This document shows positions 34,330-40,925 of a stretch of DNA of 41,380 bases, piece by piece. Each line of letters begins with the position of its first letter. The stretch's first letter is position 1. The stretch is from Deltaproteobacteria bacterium. GTDB taxonomy: Bacteria; Myxococcota_A; Polyangia; Haliangiales; Haliangiaceae. Under the pieces are notes generated by a model. The model was not told the origin of the DNA. It searched no databases and saw only the letters and a program-made list of their open reading frames with translations. The stretch covers positions 1 to 41,380 of the forward strand of contig JAFAOG010000046.1 in assembly GCA_019237945.1 (NCBI GenBank), given 5' to 3'. The position numbers and the translations under genes were made by a program.

Positions 34330-35550
34330 ATGAACTTGGCGGAGCGGCGATGGCTACGGCTATTCACGCTCGGCCTGTTGTTCTTCGCCCAGGGCATCCC
34401 CTGGGGGTTCATGGCGATCACGCTCTACGGCTACCTCGCCGAGCGCGACGCGAGCCCCGACACGCTCGCGAACATCACGACGGTCACCGTCCTGCCGTTC
34501 GCGTTCAAGTGGGTCGCCGGCCCGATCGTCGACGCGATCTCGAGCAAGCGGTTCGGCCGCCGCCGCCCGTGGATCGTCGGCGCGCAGCTCATGATGGCCG
34601 TGACGCTCGCGTCGCTGCTGTTGCTCGGCGACTTCGGCGACCACCTCGACGCGATGTTCGCGTTGATGTTCGCGCACACCGTGTTCAACGCGCTCCAGAA
34701 CGTCGCGGTCGACGGCCTCGCGATCGACCTGCTCGACAAATCCGAGCGCGGCCGCGCGAGCGGCATCATGTACGGCTCGAAGTTCCTCGGCGGCATGGCG
34801 GGCTCCGCGGGCATCGGCATCGTGGTCGCGCACGCGGGCCTGCGTGCCGGCATCGTCGTCATGGTGATCGTGCTGCTCGCGATCATGCTCGTGCCGCTGT
34901 TCGTCAAGGAGCGCGCGCACGAGGAGCAGCACAAGATGTCGTTCCTCGACACGGTCAAGTCCATCCCGCGCGCGTTCTCGACGCGAGGCGCGCTGATCGC
35001 CGCGCTCGTGATGACCTGGATGAACCTCGCGCTCGGCATGCTCAACCCGGTCTCCGGCGTGCTGTTCATGCAGCACCTGCACTGGAAGCAGGAGGAGTAC
35101 TCGGCGGTGACCGGCGGGTTTGGCCTGCCGGCCGGGTTCGTCGCCTCGCTGTGCGCGGGCTTCCTGGCCGATCTCGTCGGACGTCGCCGGCTCGCCGCGA
35201 TCGCGTGCATCGTCACGGCCGCCGGCTGGCTCGTGTTCGCGTTCAACGATCAGTGGTGGCACCACCACGGCTTCATCTACTTGCTGTCGATGATCGAGCC
35301 GCTCGCGAACGCGACGCTCATCGTCTGCCTGTGGGCCCTCTGCATGGACACGACCGACGCGAAGGTCGGCGCCACCCAGTTCGCGGCGTACACGTCGCTG
35401 ACGAACCTGTCGACCGTCGTCGGCGCCAAGCTGCTCGGCGCGAACGTGCTCTCGTACCTGTCGTTTCAGCAGACGTACATCTTCGCGGCGCTGCTGCAGC
35501 TGGTGATCGTCGGCCTGCTGCCGTTCGTCAAGCCGCGTCAGCGCATGTAG
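34330..35550 (+). CDS. AmpG-like MFS transporter
   Basis: 406 aa inner-membrane carrier with about twelve hydrophobic segments. The opening RRWLRLFTLGLLFFAQGIPWGFMAITLYGYLAERD resembles AmpG and acetyl-CoA transporter (PAT) families. The loop-2 motif FGRRRPWIVGAQ and DLLDKSERGRASGIMYGSKFLGG support this. In AmpG the substrate is anhydromuropeptide from cell-wall turnover; here it is uncertain. ATG 34330 is decided by the TATACT six bases before it and by the basic N-terminus. Its last 13 bases overlap the convergent AgmX-like gene. Confidence 0.88.
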   Translation: MNLAERRWLRLFTLGLLFFAQGIPWGFMAITLYGYLAERDASPDTLANITTVTVLPFAFKWVAGPIVDAISSKRFGRRRPWIVGAQLMMAVTLASLLLLGDFGDHLDAMFALMFAHTVFNALQNVAVDGLAIDLLDKSERGRASGIMYGSKFLGGMAGSAGIGIVVAHAGLRAGIVVMVIVLLAIMLVPLFVKERAHEEQHKMSFLDTVKSIPRAFSTRGALIAALVMTWMNLALGMLNPVSGVLFMQHLHWKQEEYSAVTGGFGLPAGFVASLCAGFLADLVGRRRLAAIACIVTAAGWLVFAFNDQWWHHHGFIYLLSMIEPLANATLIVCLWALCMDTTDAKVGATQFAAYTSLTNLSTVVGAKLLGANVLSYLSFQQTYIFAALLQLVIVGLLPFVKPRQRM

Positions 35551-36185
35551 TGGAACGTCATGTAGGCGTTCTCGACGAGCTTGCCGTTCTCGAGCTTCAC
35601 GCGCCGAAACGCGAACACGCCGTCGGCATCGGGGACATACGTGAACTTCATGTCCTTCGCGGTGTCCTTGAGACAATCGAGCAGCGGTTGATCCGTGATC
35701 GTCGTGCCGTCGTACTCGACGCCCGTCTGCTCGATGTTCACCTGCTGCTTCTTCTTGTCGGGCGTCACCATGTACGTCAGCACGGCCGTGCCGTTCGCCG
35801 CGGAGCCCGCGTCCTTCGCGCACGCCTCGACCTGCGGGCGCACCGCTGCGATCTGGTCGCGCAGCAGGCGATTGTTTGCGATCGGCGGGTGCTTCTCCGT
35901 CGGCACGAACGCCTGCGCGATCGCAGGGAGCTCCGGCGCATTCGGCGCCGCGGTTGGAGCCGGCCCACTCGGCGTGGGCGCGGTCGCCGCGGGCGCCGCC
36001 GGTGCGGACGGCGCGCTCGGCGCGGAAGGCAGCGGCGTCGAGGCGGTCGGCGCGCCCGACGCGGCCGTGCGTGGCGGTGGTGTCGCCGCTTCCTCGTCGC
36101 TCGAGGCGAGCGAGCAGCGCAGCGCGACCATTCCGGCAAGGAGCAGCACGCCCGCGATCGCGAGCGCGGCGGAACGACCACGCAT
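35538..36185 (-). CDS. AgmX/PglI C-terminal domain-like membrane-anchored protein
   Basis: 215 aa. One N-terminal membrane helix (SAALAIAGVLLLAGMVAL) is followed by an Ala/Pro/Ser-rich linker of about 65 residues. The globular C-terminal domain reads LLRDQIAAVRPQVEACAKDAGSAANGTAVLTYMVTPDKKKQQVNIEQT and LDCLKDTAKDMKFTYVPDADG. This matches the TonB-box-like AgmX/PglI pattern (RPQVxxC, then a strand pair, then C-x5-7-MKF), seen in adventurous-motility and related proteins of this phylum. ATG 36185 gives the anchor helix. It is divergent from the first GIDE-like gene by 54 bases. Confidence 0.75.
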   Translation of the reverse strand: MRGRSAALAIAGVLLLAGMVALRCSLASSDEEAATPPPRTAASGAPTASTPLPSAPSAPSAPAAPAATAPTPSGPAPTAAPNAPELPAIAQAFVPTEKHPPIANNRLLRDQIAAVRPQVEACAKDAGSAANGTAVLTYMVTPDKKKQQVNIEQTGVEYDGTTITDQPLLDCLKDTAKDMKFTYVPDADGVFAFRRVKLENGKLVENAYMTFHYMR

Positions 36186-36227
36186 CGGGCCGACCTTGCC
36201 CGACAATCGGGGCGCTGTAAACGGCGG

Positions 36228-36233
36228 TAGGCT
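36228..36233 (+). promoter_or_regulatory. -10 hexamer TAGGCT, 6 bases before GTG 36240
   Basis: TAGGCT, six bases, then GTG 36240. It fits the leaderless pattern and supports GTG rather than the downstream ATG (out of frame at 36243). Confidence 0.5.
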
Positions 36234-36239
36234 CGGACC

Positions 36240-36869
36240 GTGGATGGCGAGTTGACGATGCTCGTGGTGCTCGGCGGCGCGATGATGCTCGGCTGGCTGT
36301 TCTGGCGGCAGTTCGACCGGGACAAGCGGCTGCGCGAGCGCATCGAGGACGCGCCGAAAGCGACGCTCTCGACGTTTCCCGTCGACCGGGCGGCGCGTGT
36401 CGAGGGAATCGCGCGCGCAATCCTGCCGCCGATCGCAGCGCCGCTGTCGAAACGTCCGTGCGTCTACTACAAGGTCTGGCTGATCCATCACGTCGATGGC
36501 AATAGCGACGGCCGGGGATGGTCGGAGACGCTGCTCGAGGATCACGGCGGCGTCGAGTTCGAGCTCGACGACGGCACCGAGCGTGCGCTCGTCGATCCGC
36601 GCGGCGCAGAGCTCGCGCTGGATACCGACTGGCGCCGCGAGACGTTGCCCGGCATGTCGTTGAGCCCCGAGCAGGCCGCGTTCGTCACCAGCCACGACAA
36701 GACGGCGAAGCTCGCGCGCAAGCTCGGCAAGAAGCACCTGCGGTGGAAGGAAGCGATCGTCGGCGTCGACGAACCGATCACGATCCTCGGCAGCGCGACG
36801 CGCGAGAACGGTCGGCTCAAGCTCGCGGGCGAGGGCCTCATCATCAGCGACGGCCGCGAACGCACGTGA
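36240..36869 (+). CDS. GIDE-like membrane protein, copy 1
   Basis: 209 aa. N-terminal membrane helix (MLVVLGGAMMLGWLFW), a basic stretch, then a beta-rich domain: RVEGIARAILPPIAAPLSKRPCVYYKVWL, VEFELDDGTERALVDPRGAELALD, KKHLRWKEAIVGVDEPITILGS and GLIISDGRE. This matches the domain of bacterial proteins annotated as E3 ubiquitin ligase/GIDE-like, which lack the RING part. It is about 30% similar by eye to copy 2 (37137-37796), so they arose by duplication. It may have a role in an envelope stress or quality-control process, but nothing here shows it. Confidence 0.75.
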   Translation: MDGELTMLVVLGGAMMLGWLFWRQFDRDKRLRERIEDAPKATLSTFPVDRAARVEGIARAILPPIAAPLSKRPCVYYKVWLIHHVDGNSDGRGWSETLLEDHGGVEFELDDGTERALVDPRGAELALDTDWRRETLPGMSLSPEQAAFVTSHDKTAKLARKLGKKHLRWKEAIVGVDEPITILGSATRENGRLKLAGEGLIISDGRERT

Positions 36870-36945
36870 CGCGCGACCCGGGCTGCGACATCGCTGCGAC
36901 CTGTCGCTGATCGAGCTAACTGCGCGCCGCGCCTGAGACGCGCGA

Positions 36946-36959
36946 TGGCATCGTCCGTG
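36946..36959 (+). repeat. Conserved 14-mer before micro-gene A
   Basis: TGGCATCGTCCGTG occurs here 14 bases before the ATG of micro-gene A and again at 37889-37902, 15 bases before micro-gene B. The surrounding intergenic DNA is also related (CGCGACCCGGGCTGCGACA against CGCGACACGGGGTGCGACA). It may be a promoter or 5' leader element. Confidence 0.6.
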
Positions 36960-36973
36960 AAGAAGGCTCGGGC

Positions 36974-37126
36974 ATGACCCGCCTCGAAACCATCGCGTGC
37001 CGCCAGCGCAAGAGCTTTGCCCGTGACGTCCTGTTCGCCGCGCTCGTCGTGGTGGCCGGTGCCGTGTCGGTGTCGTCGGTGTCGGTGGCGGCGCATGCTG
37101 CCCACGTCGCCGTCGCGCGCAGGTAA
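36974..37126 (+). CDS. Micro-membrane protein A
   Basis: 50 aa. It opens MTRLETIACRQRKSFARD, followed by one membrane helix (VLFAALVVVAGAVSVSSVSVA) and a His/Ala tail. The homologue at 37918 opens MMNRLDTIATRQKQSRVRD, so the N-terminal motif RL-E/D-TIA-x-RQ and the helix are conserved in two copies, which supports real translation. AGAAGG lies seven bases before the ATG as a ribosome site. The TAA stop is ten bases before the second GIDE-like gene. No known family. Confidence 0.65.
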   Translation: MTRLETIACRQRKSFARDVLFAALVVVAGAVSVSSVSVAAHAAHVAVARR

Positions 37127-37129
37127 GCT
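37124..37129 (+). promoter_or_regulatory. -10 hexamer TAAGCT, 7 bases before GTG 37137
   Basis: TAAGCT includes the stop codon of micro-gene A and lies seven bases before GTG 37137. It could start a separate leaderless transcript, but because it doubles as the stop codon this may be chance. Confidence 0.35.
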
Positions 37130-37136
37130 CGCCGGG

Positions 37137-37796
37137 GTGGAAGTACTCCTGATCTTCGGCGGCATCGCGGTCTTCGTGACGCTCGCCTGGTACTTCTCCG
37201 AATCCGCGAAGATCAAGCGCGAGCTCAAGAGCGCGCCGCGGATGTCGCTGAGAGAGCTGCCCGAGTCGAAACGGGCGCGCGTCGTCGGGGCGGCGCAGCC
37301 GCTGGAGCGCACGCTCGAGGCGCCGCTGACCGGGCGGACGTGCATGTACTACGTCGTGACCGTCGAGCAGCATCACTCGACGGGACGTAGCTCGTACTGG
37401 AAGCAGATCATCAAGGAAGAAGCGGGCGTGCCATTCGTGCTCGATGACGGAACGGGGCGCGCGATCGTCGATCCGCGAAGCGCGCGCGTCGCGCTCGATG
37501 TCGATGGCAAGGGCGACTCGGGCACGTTCGACGAGCCGAACGAGCGCGAGACGGCGTTCCTGCAGCGCCATGGCACGACCGGCCAGGGCTGGATCTTCAA
37601 CAAGCGGCTGCGCTATCGCGAGGCAATCATCGAGCTCGGCGAGCGCGTCGCGATCCTCGGCGAGGGCGTGCGCGAGCCCGATCCGGATGCGCCGCCCGCG
37701 GATGCGTATCGCGGCGACCAGCCGACGCGCGTGCGGATGACGAGCTCGGCGCGGTTTCCGCTGCTGATCTCGGACAGCCCCGACACCACGCAATAG
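37137..37796 (+). CDS. GIDE-like membrane protein, copy 2
   Basis: 219 aa. Membrane helix (VLLIFGGIAVFVTLAWYF), then RARVVGAAQPLERTLEAPLTGRTCMYYVVTVEQ, VPFVLDDGTGRAIVDPRSARVALDVD, GWIFNKRLRYREAIIELGERVAILGEG, and an end with PTRVRMTSSARFPLLISD. All these blocks match the bacterial GIDE-like/E3 ligase-annotated family and are closer to its usual form than copy 1. GTG 37137 starts just before the helix. It follows micro-gene A at ten bases and precedes micro-gene B by 121 bases. Confidence 0.82.
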   Translation: MEVLLIFGGIAVFVTLAWYFSESAKIKRELKSAPRMSLRELPESKRARVVGAAQPLERTLEAPLTGRTCMYYVVTVEQHHSTGRSSYWKQIIKEEAGVPFVLDDGTGRAIVDPRSARVALDVDGKGDSGTFDEPNERETAFLQRHGTTGQGWIFNKRLRYREAIIELGERVAILGEGVREPDPDAPPADAYRGDQPTRVRMTSSARFPLLISDSPDTTQ

Positions 37797-37888
37797 GACT
37801 GCGACAGCGGCAGGACCGCGACACGGGGTGCGACAGGGCAACGGCGCTTCAGCGCGGTGCAAGTGCTCGGAACGGCTAGCGTCGCGAC

Positions 37889-37902
37889 TGGCATCGTCCG
37901 TG
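37889..37902 (+). repeat. Conserved 14-mer before micro-gene B
   Basis: Second copy of TGGCATCGTCCGTG, 15 bases upstream of ATG 37918. A GGAG ribosome-like site lies between it and the start. Confidence 0.6.
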
Positions 37903-37917
37903 TATTACGGAGCGGTC

Positions 37918-38094
37918 ATGATGAACCGCCTCGACACCATCGCCACCCGCCAGAAGCAGTCCCGCGTCCGTGACGCGATGTTCGCGGTGGCGCTCGCCGT
38001 CGCCGCGTTCGTCTCGATCACCGGCGTCGAGACGGCCTGCCAGGCTGCCACGACGCACGCTGTTCACGTCGCGCAGCTAGCCCCGCGGCAATGA
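37918..38094 (+). CDS. Micro-membrane protein B
   Basis: 58 aa (57 if the second of two adjacent ATGs is used). MMNRLDTIATRQKQSRVRD precedes a hydrophobic helix (MFAVALAVAAFVSITGV) and a tail with HAVHVAQLAPRQ. It is paralogous to micro-protein A with the same N-terminal motif, helix position and a tail containing HxxHVA. No family known. It is followed 27 bases later by upp. Confidence 0.65.
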   Translation: MMNRLDTIATRQKQSRVRDAMFAVALAVAAFVSITGVETACQAATTHAVHVAQLAPRQ

Positions 38095-38121
38095 GCGTTG
38101 TGAGCTAGATTGCGCGGGCTC

Positions 38122-38754
38122 ATGCCCGGCACCGTTCACGTCATCGCTCACCCGCTCGTTCAACACAAGCTCACGCTGATGCGCTCGAAAGAGACCAGCA
38201 CGAGCACGTTCCGAAATCTGTTGTCCGAGATCTCGATGCTCCTGGCGTACGAAGTGTGCCGGGACATGCCGACGACGCTGACCGACATCGAGACGCCGAT
38301 CGCGAAGATGCGCGCGCCGATGCTCGACGGCAAGAAGATCGTCATCATCTCGATCCTGCGCGCCGGCAACGGCCTGCTCGACGGCATGCTGAAGATCGTG
38401 CCGAGCGCGCGCGTCGGCCACATCGGCCTGTATCGCGACCACAAGACGCTGCAGGCCGTCGAGTACTTCTACAAGGTGCCCGAGAGCATGGGCGATCGCG
38501 ACGCGATCGTCGTCGACCCGATGCTCGCGACCGGCAACTCGGCGGTCGCCGCGATCAGCCGCATCAAGGCGAGCGGCCCCAAGAGCGTGAAGTTCGTCTG
38601 CCTGCTCGCGTGTCCCGAAGGCATTCGCGCGTTCCACGACGCCCATCCGGACGTGCCGGTCTACACCGCCGCCGTCGACGAGCGGCTCAATGAAAAGAGC
38701 TACATCGTCCCTGGGTTAGGTGACGCTGGCGATCGCCTGTTCGGGACGAAGTAG
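38122..38754 (+). CDS. upp: Uracil phosphoribosyltransferase
   Basis: Salvages uracil with PRPP to UMP. 210 aa, the standard length. [29 protein letters not shown] at the N-terminus, [37 protein letters not shown] (PRPP-binding loop) and [43 protein letters not shown] are all family motifs. ATG 38122 matches known starts; a TTG at 38110 is also in frame. TAGATT lies ten bases upstream, giving at most a short leader. The amt gene follows 55 bases later. Confidence 0.97.
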   Translation: MPGTVHVIAHPLVQHKLTLMRSKETSTSTFRNLLSEISMLLAYEVCRDMPTTLTDIETPIAKMRAPMLDGKKIVIISILRAGNGLLDGMLKIVPSARVGHIGLYRDHKTLQAVEYFYKVPESMGDRDAIVVDPMLATGNSAVAAISRIKASGPKSVKFVCLLACPEGIRAFHDAHPDVPVYTAAVDERLNEKSYIVPGLGDAGDRLFGTK

Positions 38755-38773
38755 GTTTTTCGCGTACGAAACG

Positions 38774-38795
38774 GACCGGAAACAAACTCCCGGTC
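38774..38795. promoter_or_regulatory. Inverted repeat upstream of amt
   Basis: GACCGG (38774-38779) and CCGGTC (38790-38795) are separated by ten A/C-rich bases, 15 bases before the amt ATG. It could be an operator or a short hairpin. No T-run follows, so a terminator of upp is unlikely. Confidence 0.4.
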
Positions 38796-38809
38796 AAAGT
38801 CGCCTTCAT

Positions 38810-40024
38810 ATGATCGACGGCGATACCGCCTGGCTCCTGATCTCGGCCGGGCTCGTCATGCTGATGACGCCGGGACTCGCGCTGTTCTACGGCGGCATGG
38901 TCCAGGGCAAGAACGTGCTCTCGACGTTCATGCACAGCTTCTTCGCGCTGGGCATCGTGACCGTGCAGTTCGCGGTGATCGGCTACACGCTCGCGTTTGG
39001 CCCCACGTGGCACGGCGTGATCGGCGGGCTCGACTTCCTCGGCCTCTCCGGCATCGACCAGACGACCGCACACGGCACGGTGCCGCACCTCGCCTTCTTC
39101 GCGTACCAGTGCATGTTCGCCGTGATCTCGCCGGCGCTGATCTCGGGCGCGTATGCCGAGCGCATGAAGTTCTCCGCGTACGTGCTGTTCACGCTCGGCT
39201 GGACGACGCTCGTCTACGATCCGATCGCGCACTGGTCGTGGGCGGAGGGTGGCTGGCTCGCGAAGCTCGGCGCGATCGACTACGCGGGCGGCACCGTCGT
39301 TCATCTCTCGAGTGGTCTTTCCGCGCTCGTGTGCGCGCTCGTCCTCGGCAAGCGTCGCGGCTATCCGTCGACGCGCCACATGCCGCACGACCTGACGATG
39401 ACCGTGCTCGGCGCGGGCCTGCTGTGGTTCGGCTGGTTCGGCTTCAACGCGGGCGCGGCCGGTGCGAACGGCACTGCGGCCCTCGCGATGGTGAACACAC
39501 ACCTCGCGGCGGGCGCGGGTGCACTCGCGTGGTCGATCGTCGAAGGCTCGCGCATCAAGAAGATGACGATGCTCGGTGTCGCGTCGGGTCTCGTCGCGGG
39601 TCTCGTCGCGATCACGCCGGCGGCCGGCTACGTGTCGCCGATGACCGCGATCGTGATCGGCATCATCGCGGGCCTCGTCTGCTACTTCGCGGTGCTCGCG
39701 AAGGCCAAGCTCGGCTACGACGACGCGCTCGATGCGTTCGGCGTGCACGGCGTCGGTGGCGCAACCGGTGCGCTGCTGACCGGCATCTTTGCGCGTGCCG
39801 CCCTCAACAACGGCACCGGCGGCGGGCTGTCGCTGCTCGGCAAGCAGGCGATCGGGATCGCGGCGGCGGGCGCGTGGGCGGCCGTCGTCACGTTCGTGCT
39901 GCTCAAGGTCCTCGACCTGACGATCGGCCTGCGCGTCGACGCCGAGACCGAGCACGACGGCCTCGATGGCGCGCTCCACGGTGAATCCGCATACGGCAAC
40001 GCGGGCTCGGTTTCTCACCAGTAG
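38810..40024 (+). CDS. amt: Ammonium transporter
   Basis: Amt/MEP/Rh channel of 404 aa in the inner membrane with eleven hydrophobic helices. It starts IDGDTAWLLISAGLVMLMTPGLALFYGGMV, followed by YDPIAHWSWAEGGWLAKLGAIDYAGGTVVH with the first pore His, LLWFGWFGFNAGAA, and DALDAFGVHGVGGATGAL with the twin His. The tail (GLRVDAETEHDGLDGALHGESAY) is the usual GlnK-contact segment. There is no glnK beside it. ATG 38810 was chosen because no signal sequence or earlier family residue lies upstream; CAAAGT nine bases before it is a weak -10. Confidence 0.96.
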   Translation: MIDGDTAWLLISAGLVMLMTPGLALFYGGMVQGKNVLSTFMHSFFALGIVTVQFAVIGYTLAFGPTWHGVIGGLDFLGLSGIDQTTAHGTVPHLAFFAYQCMFAVISPALISGAYAERMKFSAYVLFTLGWTTLVYDPIAHWSWAEGGWLAKLGAIDYAGGTVVHLSSGLSALVCALVLGKRRGYPSTRHMPHDLTMTVLGAGLLWFGWFGFNAGAAGANGTAALAMVNTHLAAGAGALAWSIVEGSRIKKMTMLGVASGLVAGLVAITPAAGYVSPMTAIVIGIIAGLVCYFAVLAKAKLGYDDALDAFGVHGVGGATGALLTGIFARAALNNGTGGGLSLLGKQAIGIAAAGAWAAVVTFVLLKVLDLTIGLRVDAETEHDGLDGALHGESAYGNAGSVSHQ

Positions 40025-40059
40025 TTACAAGGCGTTAGCAATTCATCCGTAAAAACAGA

Positions 40060-40095
40060 TTGACCCCGTCCGCTATGATGGATAGATTTCTATCC
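40060..40095 (+). promoter_or_regulatory. Promoter with palindromic operator before the Trp-rich micro-ORF
   Basis: TTGACC (-35, 40060-40065), a 17-base spacer, then TAGATT (-10, 40083-40088) seven bases before ATG 40096. The palindrome GGATAGA-TT-TCTATCC (40080-40095) spans the whole -10 and the initiation site, so a bound protein would block transcription. The XRE regulator encoded just downstream is the natural candidate for autorepression. Confidence 0.7.
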
Positions 40096-40254
40096 ATGAG
40101 CAGTGCAGCAGCGGCCAGCAACATCGTGAGCCTCGACGACTACCGTCGGAACCGCGGTGACAAGCGGACGATGCCGCCCCGCCTCCAGTCCGTGCCGGCG
40201 TCCCAACCCGCACCTACCGTGTGGGTATACTGGGTCCCGGTTTGGGTCTGGTGA
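40096..40254 (+). CDS. Trp-rich micro-protein/leader peptide
   Basis: 52 aa. MSSAAAASNIVSLDDYRRN at the start, then a basic, proline-containing middle and the C-terminus TVWVYWVPVWVW, with four Trp and one Tyr in the last ten residues. Its TGA stop overlaps the GTG of the XRE-cupin gene (GTGA), so the two are translationally coupled, which supports both starts. Earlier in-frame starts at TTG 40060 and ATG 40075/40078 exist, but the promoter places transcription at about 40095. It may act as an aromatic-amino-acid-sensitive leader peptide, or simply as a small coupled protein; both are inferences. Confidence 0.6.
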   Translation: MSSAAAASNIVSLDDYRRNRGDKRTMPPRLQSVPASQPAPTVWVYWVPVWVW

Positions 40255-40922
40255 AGAAAAAGAAAGCGTCCTCCGTGGCTACTCCCCGCGCTGAGAAGGC
40301 GTCGTCCCCGCGCACCGAAGAGGTTCCCGAGGCGCCGCCCGCGGCGTCGTCGGAGACAACCGATCTCGCGCCTGTCGTGGGTTCGAACCTGCGCCGGCTG
40401 CGCACGCGTCGCGGCCTCTCGCTCGAGCGTCTCGCGCAGATCAGCGGCGTGTCGCGCGCGATGCTCGGCCAGATCGAGCTCGGCCAGTCCGCGCCGACGA
40501 TCAACGTCCTGTGGAAGATCGCGCGCGCCCTCGAGGTCACGTTCTCGGCGCTGATCAGCGCGCGCACGCAGTCCGGTGCGCTCGTCCTGCGCTCGTCCGA
40601 GTCGAAGATCCTGACGTCGAAGGACCGCAGCTTCAGCTCGCGCGCGCTGTTCCCGTTCGATGAACCGCGCCGCGTCGAGTTCTACGAGCTGCGCCTGAGC
40701 GCCGGCTCCGTCGAGGACGCCGACGCGCACCCGCCCGGCACCTCGGAGAACCTGGTCGTCACCGCGGGCACCGTCGAGATCGACGTCGCGGGCGACACGC
40801 ATCGCCTCGAGGCCGGAGACTCGATCCTGTTCGAGGCCGACACGCCGCACGCCTACCGCAACGCGGGCAAGACGGAAGCGGTGATGTACCTCGTGATGAC
40901 GTACGCCGAAGAAATCGGCTGA
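40251..40922 (+). CDS. XRE-family regulator with cupin domain
   Basis: 223 aa transcription regulator. A Lys/Pro-rich N-terminal arm precedes the helix-turn-helix at about residues 45-105 (SNLRRLRTRRGLSLERLAQISGVSRAMLGQIELGQSAPTINVLWKIARALEV). A C-terminal cupin domain ends with NLVVTAGTVEIDVAGDTHRLEAGDSILFEADTPHAYRNAG. This SutR/PuuR-like layout senses a small molecule and represses nearby genes. The start at GTG 40251 is set by the overlap with the micro-ORF stop. The palindrome at 40080 is a probable binding site. The ligand is unknown; amt upstream is a plausible target by position only. Confidence 0.9.
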   Translation: MKKKKASSVATPRAEKASSPRTEEVPEAPPAASSETTDLAPVVGSNLRRLRTRRGLSLERLAQISGVSRAMLGQIELGQSAPTINVLWKIARALEVTFSALISARTQSGALVLRSSESKILTSKDRSFSSRALFPFDEPRRVEFYELRLSAGSVEDADAHPPGTSENLVVTAGTVEIDVAGDTHRLEAGDSILFEADTPHAYRNAGKTEAVMYLVMTYAEEIG

Positions 40923-40925
40923 GCG

